From the NCBI GenBank assembly GCA_964525165.1, contig CAZGGG010000018.1:1-49481 (forward strand): a stretch of DNA of 49,481 nucleotides. The letters are read 5' to 3'. Source of the stretch: JAWLFI01 sp964525165 (GTDB taxonomy: Bacteria; Bacteroidota; Bacteroidia; Chitinophagales; Saprospiraceae). The translations under genes and the position numbers were made by a program. Positions 1-8,744 of the stretch are shown piece after piece. The notes under the pieces were generated by a model. That model saw nothing but the letters and a program-made list of their open reading frames with translations. It was not told the DNA's origin and did no database searches. Numbering within the stretch: position 1 is the stretch's first letter; each line of letters begins with the position of its first letter.

Positions 1-112
1 TTGTAATCCTGATTTCCCTAAATAGTTGTATTCCATTTCTTTTTAATTTTTGTCTTCATAAGTAAAACAAATGTCAAAAAATTTGTTGTATTCACGGTCA
101 AAAAGATACACA

Positions 113-2503
113 ATGAGAACACTCTTTTTCCTTTTTCAACTCTTGTTGATAGGAATAACAGCCTTTTCCCAAAATGGAATTTTAAAAGGTACAGTGACAG
201 ATGCCTTAAATAATGAACCCATTCCTTTTGCGAATGTGCTGATACTTGAGCAATCCATAGGGACTACCACAGATTTAGATGGGTATTATGAATTCAACAA
301 TTTGAAACCGGGAATCTATGATGTCCAGGTAAGTTTCTTAGGATATACTACAGTGACCCAATATGAGATTCAAGTCCAGAGCAGTCGCCCTGTCACCATC
401 AATTTTGAGATCGAAGAAGCTTCTGAGCAGTTAGAGCAGGTAGTGGTTAAAGCTGCCTCTTTCAGGGAAAGTCCGGAAAGTCCTGTTTCCTTAAGATCCA
501 TTGGTGTAACCGAGATCAAAAGAAGCCCCGGAGGAAACAGAGATATCTCACGGGTTGTACAATCATTGCCCGGTGTAGCGTCTACCTCTACTTTTCGAAA
601 TGACCTCATCATTAGGGGAGGGGCGCCCAATGAGAACCGCTTCTTTTTGGATGATGTTGAGGTGCCTAATATAAATCACTTTGCCACCCAAGGGTCCTCA
701 GGTGGACCTGCCGGTATTATTAATGTTGATTTTATTCGTGAAGTTGATTTTTATAGCGGCGCCTTTCCGGCAAACAGGGGTAATGCATTAAGTTCCGTAC
801 TCAATTTTAAACAAAAAGACGGCCGTGATGACAGAATCGGAGCTACAGCAACGGTAGGAGCTTCTGATATCGGCGTTTCGCTCGAAGGTCCTTTAGGAGA
901 TAAGACCACTTTTATTGCATCTGCCAGAAGGTCCTATCTACAATTCCTTTTCGAAGCATTAGGATTACCTTTTNNNNNNNNNNNNNNNNNNNNNNNNNNN
1001 NNNNNNNNAAAAAACGAGTTCTACTTTACAGGAATTGGGGCGATTGATGATTTTAACCTCAACTTAGCCGCAAATGAAACGGAGGAACAGCGTTTCATTT
1101 TGAATAATATACCGGTAAATAAGCAATGGACCTACACCAATGGTTTTGTATACAAACGATATAATGAAAAAGGCTATTGGACTTTTGTATTGAGTAGAAA
1201 TATGCTCAATAATACCAGTGTCAAGTATCTGAATAATGATGAGAGCAGTGAGGAGAACCTCATCTTAGATTACAAATCACAAGAGATTGAGAATAAGTTG
1301 CGCATCGAGAATGTTACCCGTTGGGGTGATTGGAAGTTAACGGGTGGCGTAGGCTATCAATATGTTCGGTATAATAACTCCACCTTCAACAGAATCTTTA
1401 CCAACAGTGGTGAGCGGACGATTGACTATTTCACAGATATTAATTTTCATAAGTATGCAGCTTTTGGGCAGGTATCGAAGAAATTCTTTAATTCCAGATT
1501 GGCATTGTCCTTTGGTTTGCGTTTAGATGGCAATACCTTTTCAGAGGAAATGCAACAACCATTTGACCAGTTTTCTCCGAGGCTTTCAGCTTCTTATGCG
1601 TTCAGTCCGGCATTCAAGTTGAATGCAAATGTAGGCCGGTATTACCAATTGCCCCCTTACACTGCTCTTGGATATCAAGAAAACAATGTGTTTATCAATA
1701 GACAGAATGGGATTGATTACATTCAAGCAGACCATTTTGTGGCAGGACTTGAATACAATACCCGCTTTAAATCCAGAATTTCTCTTGAAGGATATTATAA
1801 GGTGTATGCCGATTATCCATTTTCAGTCCGCAACCAAGTAGCCATTGCAAATTTCGGGAATGATTTTGGAGTCGTAGGGAATGAACCTATTCTACCTATA
1901 GGAGAGGGTCGGTCTTATGGTATCGAACTCTTATATCAACAAAGACTATATAAAGGCTTTTATGGGGTTCTTGCCTATACTATAGGCTGGTCAGAATTTA
2001 AAGATACCGAAGGAGCTTTCATTCCTACCACCTGGGATTCACGCCACATTGTTACCACGACAATCGGAAAACGTTTCAACAAAGATTGGGAAATCGGAGT
2101 CCGTTGGAGGTTCCAAACCGGCTTACCTTATACGCCATTTGATCCTGAAAGTAACCTGCGTCCTTCCTGGGATCTGAATGGTGGACCGGTACGTGATTTT
2201 AGTCAAATCAACACATTAAGAACAGATGTGAGTAACATTCTGGACATACGGATTGATAAGAAATGGTTTTTCGAGAAGTGGAGTCTAAATTTATACGCGG
2301 ATGTTCAGAATGTGTTGGCTAATGCGATTAGTATTCCGGAGCGCATATTGCAATATGAGCAAGACGGTATGGGGAATCCTACGGAAAATCCTATCATCCT
2401 CAATCCCAATGCGCCTTATATTGAACAAAGGTATGGGACAAGGGATGTTGGAACCGCAGCAGGTACCGTTCTTCCGATTATTGGATTAGTGATCACGATA
2501 TAA
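113..2503 (+). CDS. TonB-dependent outer membrane receptor with N-terminal carboxypeptidase-regulatory-like domain
   Basis: Outer-membrane active-transport receptor, energised by TonB; the substrate cannot be told. I start it at 113 rather than the upstream in-frame ATG at 71, because the residues from 113 form a normal signal peptide (MRTLFFLFQ..., cleavage near AFSQ). The mature N-terminus is a CarboxypepD_reg-like beta-sandwich (about residues 23-105, GTVTDA and DGYYEF motifs). Next comes a plug domain with the family hallmarks (SLPGVAS, IIRGGAPNENRFFLDD, DFYSGAFPANRGNALSSV), and then a beta-barrel running to the C-terminus, for about 796 residues in all. The C-terminus ends in ITI rather than the usual aromatic residue. 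A run of 35 Ns interrupts the early barrel, but the frame stays open across it. No susCD-type partner is adjacent. The 3' end overlaps the convergent glycosyltransferase by 11 bases. Confidence 0.9.
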   Translation: MRTLFFLFQLLLIGITAFSQNGILKGTVTDALNNEPIPFANVLILEQSIGTTTDLDGYYEFNNLKPGIYDVQVSFLGYTTVTQYEIQVQSSRPVTINFEIEEASEQLEQVVVKAASFRESPESPVSLRSIGVTEIKRSPGGNRDISRVVQSLPGVASTSTFRNDLIIRGGAPNENRFFLDDVEVPNINHFATQGSSGGPAGIINVDFIREVDFYSGAFPANRGNALSSVLNFKQKDGRDDRIGATATVGASDIGVSLEGPLGDKTTFIASARRSYLQFLFEALGLPFXXXXXXXXXXXXKNEFYFTGIGAIDDFNLNLAANETEEQRFILNNIPVNKQWTYTNGFVYKRYNEKGYWTFVLSRNMLNNTSVKYLNNDESSEENLILDYKSQEIENKLRIENVTRWGDWKLTGGVGYQYVRYNNSTFNRIFTNSGERTIDYFTDINFHKYAAFGQVSKKFFNSRLALSFGLRLDGNTFSEEMQQPFDQFSPRLSASYAFSPAFKLNANVGRYYQLPPYTALGYQENNVFINRQNGIDYIQADHFVAGLEYNTRFKSRISLEGYYKVYADYPFSVRNQVAIANFGNDFGVVGNEPILPIGEGRSYGIELLYQQRLYKGFYGVLAYTIGWSEFKDTEGAFIPTTWDSRHIVTTTIGKRFNKDWEIGVRWRFQTGLPYTPFDPESNLRPSWDLNGGPVRDFSQINTLRTDVSNILDIRIDKKWFFEKWSLNLYADVQNVLANAISIPERILQYEQDGMGNPTENPIILNPNAPYIEQRYGTRDVGTAAGTVLPIIGLVITI
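974..1008. other. Assembly gap (35 Ns) inside the TonB receptor gene
   Basis: Thirty-five consecutive Ns lie between the codons for ALGLPF and KNEFYF. With the following base they fill exactly 12 codons, so the reading frame is kept as drawn. From memory, homologues carry about 17-18 residues at this place (a segment like LPTYNDFQ...), so the true gap may be longer than shown. Confidence 0.95.
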
Positions 2504-3602
2504 TCGTATCCATAATCTTCTGCGCATTCTGTTGGTTGTTGTAAATAGATTGAGCTTTTTTAAGCACGGTTTCGAATGGGTACACCTCAGCCTTTTGCAG
2601 ATATTGAGGTAAAGCTTCTATACTTGTCTGTGGAATGACGGATTCCAATCCGCTTCCTGCCAATGCTTCCCTATTAGCAATGACCTTCGCTCCACTCAAT
2701 ACGCTGTGTATCAATTTCAGCTTTACGCCTTGTTGATGATTTGCAAAAACGATATGGCATTCAGCTTCCTTTAAAAGACTCGACATCTCCTTGCTTCCCG
2801 GATTTGATATTAAACGAACATTCGGGTAGTGGGAGAATGCATTTTCCAAAGCGCTTTTAGTTCTTCCGGCTATCACTAATGGTAGCTGTATCGAATGAAA
2901 TATTTTTGCCAAGGAAAGTGCGACCTTCTTATTTGATAGAATACTGAGATCGCCGTGGTACAGAAATGGGATACTTTTCTGCTGTGTATTTTTTTCTATT
3001 TGAGCGGAATGAAAGGCAGGAATCCATGTCGATGAAATGCCAAGTTTCTGAATGCGTTCATGTTCCGTTTTTGATATGCTCAACACATGATTCATATAAC
3101 GCAAAACAGAGATCATATTGCCCAATCTTCTTGCTTCTCTTTTATAATACCATTTTTTGAAAATATGCTGAGTTTCCGCCGCCAGTTGGTAATAATAGGC
3201 CGCCTCATCATTGTGCATCCTGAGGTACTTTGGATAATCCTTAAGTGATTTATGACCCGCGTAGAAAGTCGCGTGTACGCCTTCCATCAATATGGGAGCT
3301 TTCAAGTCCTGTAACCTTTTTAACAAGTTGTGATCTCTTCGTGATGCTACGATATAAGGATATGGATGCAGCCAACTCAGAGGGTGATACAATTTTCTAG
3401 GGTAGTAGTATACTTTTTCACAATACAGCTCTAGCTTTTTTGCCGGAAGGCGATCATAGGTAAAGCAGTGCAGGTGAATTTTCATGCCTAGGGCGTGCAA
3501 AGCTTTTAACTTTTCAAAAACATCAATTGCCCCGCCATAGTTTGCAGGTAAGGGTACCGTAAAAGAAATGATATGCAGATGCTTTTGTGGGTTGTTCATC
3601 AA
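2493..3602 (-). CDS. Glycosyltransferase, GT-B fold, GT4-like
   Basis: A 369-residue protein that looks like a family 4 (GT-B) glycosyltransferase, probably cytoplasmic and acting on surface polysaccharide or glycolipid; donor and acceptor are unknown. The N-terminal half has the typical opening IISFTVPLPANYGGAIDVFEKLKAL, in which the glycine pair after the first strand forms the acceptor/donor-side loop. The C-terminal half has FLYHGDLSILSNKKVA, then LPLVIAGR, and a late segment (KLIHSVLSGAKVIAN) matching the donor-binding region, although the usual E-x7-E is not clean. The gene stands alone on its strand, convergent with the TonB receptor (11-base overlap) and divergent from mqnE with only 56 bases between. 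Translation may begin at the first or second of two tandem Met codons. Confidence 0.75.
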   Translation of the reverse strand: MMNNPQKHLHIISFTVPLPANYGGAIDVFEKLKALHALGMKIHLHCFTYDRLPAKKLELYCEKVYYYPRKLYHPLSWLHPYPYIVASRRDHNLLKRLQDLKAPILMEGVHATFYAGHKSLKDYPKYLRMHNDEAAYYYQLAAETQHIFKKWYYKREARRLGNMISVLRYMNHVLSISKTEHERIQKLGISSTWIPAFHSAQIEKNTQQKSIPFLYHGDLSILSNKKVALSLAKIFHSIQLPLVIAGRTKSALENAFSHYPNVRLISNPGSKEMSSLLKEAECHIVFANHQQGVKLKLIHSVLSGAKVIANREALAGSGLESVIPQTSIEALPQYLQKAEVYPFETVLKKAQSIYNNQQNAQKIMDTIIS

Positions 3603-3624
3603 CTGTCTTGTGATACAAATGTTA

Positions 3625-3632
3625 TACTTTTG
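3625..3632 (+). promoter_or_regulatory. Candidate Bacteroidota -7 box for the mqnE operon
   Basis: TACTTTTG matches the Bacteroidota housekeeping -7 consensus TAnnTTTG exactly and lies 27 bases before the mqnE ATG. No TTG stands at the expected -33 spacing of 19-21 bases, so support is from the -7 box and position only. Confidence 0.5.
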
Positions 3633-3658
3633 TTTGTAAGTAGGAAATGAAAGTTTAG

Positions 3659-4837
3659 ATGGATTGGATAATCAATAAAGCTCCGGATGAACGGAGTGCA
3701 GAGATAGCAAGTAAAGTTCTAGCCCAAAAGAGAATTTCTGATGAGGATGCACTTTATTTGTATGAAAAGGTTCCTTTGTCCTTTGTAGGGACTTTAGCCA
3801 ATTGGATTCGGGAGCGAAAACATGGTGATAAGACCTATTTTAATCGAAACTTCCATTTGGAGCCTACAAATGTGTGCGTTTACGATTGTAAATTTTGCTC
3901 TTACTCACGCTTGATCAAGAAGAGAGACGAAGGTTGGGAATATACCATGGAGGACATGCTTCAAATGGTAAAAGAGTATGATGATGAGCCAGTGACTGAA
4001 GTGCATATAGTAGGAGGCGTTTTACCACAATATGATGTGCCTTTTTACGAAGAACTCTTCCGCTCGATCAAAACACATAGGCCTGAGTTACATGTCAAGG
4101 CCCTCACGCCCGTAGAGTATCATTACATATTTAAAAAGGCAAAAATTTCCTATGCTGAAGGAATGAAGCGTATGAAAGAGGCCGGACTTGATTCTATGCC
4201 CGGTGGAGGAGCTGAAATCTTTCATCCGGAGATTCGAGATCAAATTGCCAAAGATAAGTGCACCGGAGAACAATGGATCGATATCCACAGGGAATGGCAT
4301 AAATTGGGCATGAGATCTAATGCAACTATGTTGTATGGACATATAGAAGACTATAGTCATAGGATACACCACATGAGATGGCTCCGAGAATTACAAGACG
4401 AAACAGGAGGCTTCCAAACGTTCATTCCTTTGAAGTTTAGGAACCAAGGCAATCAGATGTCTCATGTGCCCGAAGTGACCATTTTAGATGACTTGAAAAA
4501 TTATGCTGTCGCGCGTATTTATCTTGATAATTTTGATCACATTAAGGCCTATTGGCCCATGATTGGAAGGTCTACTGCGCAGCTTTCACTCGCCTATGGT
4601 GTAGATGATATTGATGGTACGATTGACGATACGACTAAAATTTATTCTATGGCCGGGTCAGAGGAACAGAATCCTGCCATGTCTACTTATGAGTTGGTAA
4701 AGTTAATCAGGGATGTGGGGCGTAAACCTTTGGAAAGAGATACTTTGTACTCTGTGGTGACAGATTTTGAAGGAGTAGAATTTGAAGAAGATAAACAGTT
4801 TAGGGGATACTTAGATCTCCCGGTAGTGAATTCATAG
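3659..4837 (+). CDS. mqnE: Aminofutalosine synthase (radical SAM, menaquinone biosynthesis)
   Basis: Radical-SAM enzyme that joins the MqnA product (3-[(1-carboxyvinyl)oxy]benzoate) to adenosine to make aminofutalosine, in the futalosine route to menaquinone. The 392-residue length is normal. The [4Fe-4S] ligands are Cys73, Cys77 and Cys80 in VCVYDCKFC (CxxxCxxC). Other conserved MqnE segments are TYFNRNFHLEPTN, VTEVHIVGGV, PGGGAEIFHPEIR, TNATMLYGHIE-like, FIPLKFRNQGNQMSHVPE and IDGTIDDTTKIYSMAGSEEQ; these separate it from MqnC. It heads a unit with the FKBP lipoprotein (2-base gap) and a histidine phosphatase (1-base overlap). The other mqn genes are not in the window. Its presence implies a menaquinone-using respiratory chain. 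Confidence 0.95.
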   Translation: MDWIINKAPDERSAEIASKVLAQKRISDEDALYLYEKVPLSFVGTLANWIRERKHGDKTYFNRNFHLEPTNVCVYDCKFCSYSRLIKKRDEGWEYTMEDMLQMVKEYDDEPVTEVHIVGGVLPQYDVPFYEELFRSIKTHRPELHVKALTPVEYHYIFKKAKISYAEGMKRMKEAGLDSMPGGGAEIFHPEIRDQIAKDKCTGEQWIDIHREWHKLGMRSNATMLYGHIEDYSHRIHHMRWLRELQDETGGFQTFIPLKFRNQGNQMSHVPEVTILDDLKNYAVARIYLDNFDHIKAYWPMIGRSTAQLSLAYGVDDIDGTIDDTTKIYSMAGSEEQNPAMSTYELVKLIRDVGRKPLERDTLYSVVTDFEGVEFEEDKQFRGYLDLPVVNS

Positions 4838-4839
4838 AC

Positions 4840-5295
4840 ATGAGAAAATTGATCATAATTTTAGGACTGGTACTATTCGTTTTGGTGTCTTGTGGTAAGG
4901 ACTTGAGCCCGGAAGAACAGCTCACAGAGGATATTCAGAAAATCGAAGATTACCTTTCGGAAAATGGGTTGAACGCAGAATCTACAGAATCCGGCTTACA
5001 TTATATCATTGATCGCGAAGGATCGGCCGATAAGCCATCTTTAAACTCAACGGTTGTTGTTAGGTATGAAGGTCGATTTTTAGATGATGAAGTCTTTGAT
5101 GGAACAGGAAATCAGACCGTTTCCTTCCCGTTAAGAAATGTTATTCCAGGCTGGCAAGAGGGTATTCCACTCTTTGGAAGGACCGGTTCCGGGACTTTGT
5201 TCATCCCCTCGGCTCTTGGGTATGGAAGCAATCCTCCACCCGGTATTCCTGAAAATGCAGTGTTGATATTTGATGTAGAATTGATAGACTTTTAA
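4840..5295 (+). CDS. FKBP-type peptidyl-prolyl isomerase, lipoprotein
   Basis: A 151-residue lipoprotein with one FKBP domain, likely a periplasmic proline isomerase and chaperone. The signal ends in the lipobox LVSC (Cys18). A short linker, rich in charged residues, leads to the FKBP fold: ESGLHYIIDREGSADKPSLNSTVVVRYEGR is the start, followed by VFDGTGNQTVSFPLRNVIPGWQEGIP and the terminal FIPSALGYGSNPPPGIPENAVLIFDVELIDF, which carries the usual ligand-pocket residues. The family is common as small lipoproteins in Bacteroidota. It begins two bases after the mqnE stop and its TAA overlaps the next gene's ATG (TAATG), so the three genes are probably co-transcribed and translationally coupled. 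A link with menaquinone synthesis is not evident. Confidence 0.9.
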   Translation: MRKLIIILGLVLFVLVSCGKDLSPEEQLTEDIQKIEDYLSENGLNAESTESGLHYIIDREGSADKPSLNSTVVVRYEGRFLDDEVFDGTGNQTVSFPLRNVIPGWQEGIPLFGRTGSGTLFIPSALGYGSNPPPGIPENAVLIFDVELIDF

Positions 5296-5945
5296 TGGTA
5301 TCCGGAAAGAGAGAAATTTTCCTGGTTCGACATGGTGAGACGGATTTCAATCGTAAGGGTATTGTTCAGGGGAGCGGTGTAGATTCATCATTGAATGATA
5401 GAGGAAGGGCTCAAGCTCTTTTACTCTATGAGCGTCTTTGTAATATCAAATTTGATTTTATCGTCCATTCTGAATTGAAACGAACCCGTGAAACGTTAGA
5501 TCCTTTTCTTTTAAATAAGGAAACCCCTGCAATTCAACGATCAGAAATTAATGAGATCAATTGGGGTGTCTATGAAGGGCAGCTTCCTTCCCCGGAAGCC
5601 AGAGCAGCTTTCAGAAGCTTAATTCGGGATTGGGATAGTGGAAAGCTAGATGCCCGACTTGAAGAAGGTGAAAGTGCAGCTGAACTTGAGGCCAGAACCA
5701 GACAATTTACAGAATGGTTGTCCAAGGAGCCATTTGAAAGAGTATTGATATGTTCCCATGGCCGCACCATCAGAGCATTGCATTGCACATTATGTGGCTT
5801 ACGAATGGAGGATATGTCTCTATTGCATCATAACAATACAGGACTCTTTCAATATCAAAAGGAAGAAAAGGAAAAGTTTTGGACCCCTTTATTGATCAAT
5901 GATATACGGCATTTAGATCAGGACACCGGCAATCACAGCCGTTAA
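5295..5945 (+). CDS. Histidine phosphatase family protein (phosphoglycerate-mutase-like)
   Basis: A 216-residue member of the RHG histidine phosphatase superfamily. The nucleophile is His13 in LVRHGET, the second catalytic His is His155 in LICSHGR, and the probable acid Glu87 lies in INEINWGVYEG. Arg12 and Arg62-64 would bind phosphate. The substrate cannot be assigned from sequence; members dephosphorylate sugar phosphates, nucleotides or cobalamin precursors, and a true glycolytic mutase is less likely because the family motif context is the general phosphatase type. Third gene of the mqnE unit (TAATG overlap with the FKBP gene). Its last 33 bases overlap the 3' end of the convergent nucleoside transporter, an unusually long convergent overlap. 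Confidence 0.85.
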   Translation: MVSGKREIFLVRHGETDFNRKGIVQGSGVDSSLNDRGRAQALLLYERLCNIKFDFIVHSELKRTRETLDPFLLNKETPAIQRSEINEINWGVYEGQLPSPEARAAFRSLIRDWDSGKLDARLEEGESAAELEARTRQFTEWLSKEPFERVLICSHGRTIRALHCTLCGLRMEDMSLLHHNNTGLFQYQKEEKEKFWTPLLINDIRHLDQDTGNHSR

Positions 5946-7241
5946 AAAGCAGGCAATAGTTCCTCCAATCAAGGCTTTGATACCAAATTCAGTTAGGGTC
6001 TTTCTTTGATGTGGAGCAATGGCACCAATACCCCCAATTTGTATTCCTATAGAAGCGAAATTTGCAAATCCACAAAGTGCATAGGTCGCAATAATGAGAG
6101 ACTTATATTCCATCTGATCTTTAATCCCTTCCATCGCAGCGTAGGCAAAAAACTCATTGAGAGTTGTTTTTAAGCCGAGAAGTTGTCCCACCAAAAGAAC
6201 ATCCTGACTAGATACGCCTAACATCCAGGCTACAGGAGCAAACACGATGCCCAAGATATATTCTATATTGAAGCCATCAAACCTGCCATTTGTTTGTTCG
6301 ATTACATAGTCGTTCAATCCGGTAGGAGCACCTATCCAATGAATACAAATGTAATTCAACATGGCAATAAAGGCTGTGAACACTAGTAACATAGCCCCTA
6401 CATTAATAGCAAGTCTGAGTCCATCAGTTGTTCCTCTCGATATGGCATCCAGCAGATTAGAGCCCACTTCTTGCTTCGGAATATCAAGTTTTTGATGCTC
6501 CATATCGATTTCCCTGGTTTCAGGGAAAAGAATTTTAGCGGCAATGATTGCTGCCGGAGCTGAAATAATAGATGCAGTGAGGAGGTGCGTCGCAAAAAGT
6601 TGTTTGGCAACAGGGTCATCTCCTCCTAAAAAGCCAACATAGGCCGCAAATACCCCTCCGGCAATCGTTGCCATTCCACCGGTCATCAGGCATAGAATTT
6701 CGGACTTAGACATATTGTCCAGATAAGGTTTGACGACTAAAGGAGCTTCTGTTTGTCCAATAAATACGTTGGCTGCGGCTGCCAAACTCTCTGCTCCGGT
6801 AAGTCCCATCGTTTTTGTCATCACCCAGGCAAAGCCCTTGATAATTAACTGTAGAATCCCTAAATAATAAAGTACAGCAGATAGGGCAGAGAAAAAGATG
6901 ATGGTGGGCAAAACCTTGAAAGCAAAAATGTATCCCACTGTGACCACTTCACCATTTGTCGCGTCTTGAATTTGAACCAATTCAGGCCAATTTCCTAGTA
7001 CAAAATCGGCGCCGGCATCTGTAAAATCAAGCACGACCACGAAGAAGCTGGCGATCAGGTCAAAGATCTTTTTCACAAATGGAATCTTGAGAATGGCAAT
7101 GGCGAGCACAATTTGCATGCTCAATCCCACCCCCACTAGTTTCCAGTTGATTTTAGATCGATTACTGCTTAATAAATAGCAGATACCGATTAAAAAAGCA
7201 ATTCCTAATAAACCTCGTCCCAGATCAATGATAAACTCCAT
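5913..7241 (-). CDS. Concentrative nucleoside transporter (NupC/CNT family)
   Basis: Inner-membrane nucleoside symporter of 442 residues, driven by Na+ or H+. Hydrophobic segments run through the whole protein. Diagnostic CNT segments are visible: FIGQTEAPLVVKPYL (substrate-binding hairpin region), MTGGMATIAGGVFAAYVGF, SIISAPAAIIAAKILFPET and GFANFASIGIQIGGIGAIAP near the C-terminus. The N-terminal and central domains are both complete and the length is a little above the bacterial norm of about 400. It is transcribed divergently from udk with 108 bases between, so nucleoside import and uridine/cytidine phosphorylation sit side by side. The coupling ion and the base preference cannot be read from sequence. 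No convincing promoter box was seen in the divergent gap. Confidence 0.93.
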   Translation of the reverse strand: MEFIIDLGRGLLGIAFLIGICYLLSSNRSKINWKLVGVGLSMQIVLAIAILKIPFVKKIFDLIASFFVVVLDFTDAGADFVLGNWPELVQIQDATNGEVVTVGYIFAFKVLPTIIFFSALSAVLYYLGILQLIIKGFAWVMTKTMGLTGAESLAAAANVFIGQTEAPLVVKPYLDNMSKSEILCLMTGGMATIAGGVFAAYVGFLGGDDPVAKQLFATHLLTASIISAPAAIIAAKILFPETREIDMEHQKLDIPKQEVGSNLLDAISRGTTDGLRLAINVGAMLLVFTAFIAMLNYICIHWIGAPTGLNDYVIEQTNGRFDGFNIEYILGIVFAPVAWMLGVSSQDVLLVGQLLGLKTTLNEFFAYAAMEGIKDQMEYKSLIIATYALCGFANFASIGIQIGGIGAIAPHQRKTLTEFGIKALIGGTIACFLTAVIAGVLI

Positions 7242-7349
7242 TGGTGTGCATTTACGGCTTGAAGATAACGGAATTACGGAAAAGTCAAACTTCGATTGGG
7301 TAGGTAATCCCCAATAAGTTCCTTAAATTTAAACACCAAAATCATCACC

Positions 7350-7982
7350 ATGGATAAGCCATTCATTATTGGAATAACGGGAGGGAGTGGATCCGGGAAG
7401 ACTTCCATTATTTCAGTTCTGAAGGAAAGTTTTTCGAAAGACGAATTGTGCGTGATTAGTCAGGACGATTATTATTTTCCTAAAGAACAGCAGCGAAGGG
7501 ACGATTTAGGAATATGTAATTATGATCTTCCAACTTCTGTTGATTTGAACGCTTTGGTTGAAGATTTATCAGCTTTAGAACAAGGTGTTCATGTGCATAG
7601 GAAGGAATATACTTTCAACAATCAGAATAAATCGGCACGATTATTAGAGTTTAAACCTGCACCGGTCATTGTCGTGGAAGGGCTGTTTGTTTTTGCGGAA
7701 GCAAAACTATTTGATCGCTTTGACTTATCCGTTTTTGTCCATGCGAAAGAGAATTTAAAGGTGATCCGACGCATTAAAAGAGATCAACTTGATAGAAATT
7801 ATCCACTGGATGATGTGCTATACCGGTACCAAAACCATGTTTTGCCTTCTTTTGAGCAATTTATAGCGCCTTTTAAAGAGGAAGCAGATATTGTCATTAA
7901 TAACAACCACCATTTTAAAGCAGGTGTAGAGGTTCTGAAATCTGTAATCAGAGATCATGTTTTAAAAGTTCAGCATGCGTAA
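7350..7982 (+). CDS. udk: Uridine kinase
   Basis: Phosphorylates uridine (and usually cytidine) to the monophosphate in pyrimidine salvage. The 210-residue protein has the P-loop GGSGSGKT at 11-18, the substrate-lid segment ISQDDYYFP, the NYDLPTSVD stretch that follows (family form FDHPxxxD), the Walker-B-like VIVVEGLFVF, and RRIKRDQLDRNY with the arginines that contact phosphates. These are the normal family landmarks, although the lid is slightly divergent from E. coli Udk (NYDLPTSVD replaces NFDHPDAFD), so the nucleoside preference is not certain. The gene lies next to the nucleoside transporter and overlaps the following outer-membrane protein gene by 8 bases, indicating one transcript. 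Confidence 0.9.
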   Translation: MDKPFIIGITGGSGSGKTSIISVLKESFSKDELCVISQDDYYFPKEQQRRDDLGICNYDLPTSVDLNALVEDLSALEQGVHVHRKEYTFNNQNKSARLLEFKPAPVIVVEGLFVFAEAKLFDRFDLSVFVHAKENLKVIRRIKRDQLDRNYPLDDVLYRYQNHVLPSFEQFIAPFKEEADIVINNNHHFKAGVEVLKSVIRDHVLKVQHA

Positions 7983-8739
7983 GCTTACTCTTGCGAAAGT
8001 TGTGATTTATACATGTCTTTTGTTTTTACTTCCTTCAGAATCTTCTGCTCAGATTGTGAACATAGAGCGATATCGTTCGAATGTAAAGGATACTTCTGAA
8101 GGACTCAGCGGTTTTGTTGGGATACAGCTGGGGCTCGTCCAGAATAACAACTCCATAAAGGATATCGATTTGTCAGGATTGCTGAACTATGTCAGAGGGC
8201 CTTTTAATTTTCTTTATATAGGAACTTTGGAATGGTTGCAGATCAACGACGAGAACTTTCTGAACCAAGGTTTTCATCATCTCAGGTATATTCATCTTCC
8301 TTACAAACATTTCGGCTATGAATCCTTTGCTCAATATCAATACAATCCAAGAATCAGACTGCGTTCAAGGGTGTTGATAGGGGGAGGAGCTACCACTACA
8401 CTGACCCGAGAGAAAAATAGTTTGAAAGGAGGTCTTGGGCTGATGTGGGAACTCAATGGTTTTGAAAGCAGGGAAACGCGAGATTTTCGATTGAATTCAT
8501 ATCTTTCTTACAAGCACAAATGGGATACGGGCTCATTTACTTTAGTGGGTTATTTTCAACCTCGGATCGATTTCATCGGTGATCTTAGATCCACCTTGGA
8601 CACTCAATTGAGTTTAGATGTCTGGCGAGGATTGAAATATGTTACCAGCTTTCGGTTGACTTATGACAATCGAATTCCTGAAGATATTGACCCCTTGGTA
8701 TATGCTTGGACCAATGGCTTGCAGTGGAAGTTTAATTAA
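7975..8739 (+). CDS. Predicted outer membrane beta-barrel protein (DUF481-like)
   Basis: A 254-residue exported protein: signal peptide (hydrophobic stretch VVIYTCLLFLL, cleavage after SSA before QIVNIER) followed by alternating polar/hydrophobic strands typical of a small barrel (for example FVGIQLGLVQNN, FNFLYIGTLEWLQI, RLRSRVLIGGGATTTL, LNSYLSYKHKWD, TLVGYFQPRIDF). The chain ends NGLQWKFN. The pattern resembles DUF481/YdiY, which is annotated as a salt-induced outer membrane protein, but I rate the family assignment as moderate. It overlaps the uridine kinase gene by 8 bases and is followed after 5 bases by the acyltransferase gene. Its function is unknown. Confidence 0.7.
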   Translation: MRKLTLAKVVIYTCLLFLLPSESSAQIVNIERYRSNVKDTSEGLSGFVGIQLGLVQNNNSIKDIDLSGLLNYVRGPFNFLYIGTLEWLQINDENFLNQGFHHLRYIHLPYKHFGYESFAQYQYNPRIRLRSRVLIGGGATTTLTREKNSLKGGLGLMWELNGFESRETRDFRLNSYLSYKHKWDTGSFTLVGYFQPRIDFIGDLRSTLDTQLSLDVWRGLKYVTSFRLTYDNRIPEDIDPLVYAWTNGLQWKFN

Positions 8740-8744
8740 ACCAA

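Noticed and set aside
1..70. TAATTTTT-like box before the TonB receptor
   Set aside because: Seven of eight matches at best and the region is uniformly A/T-rich; not strong enough to report as a feature.
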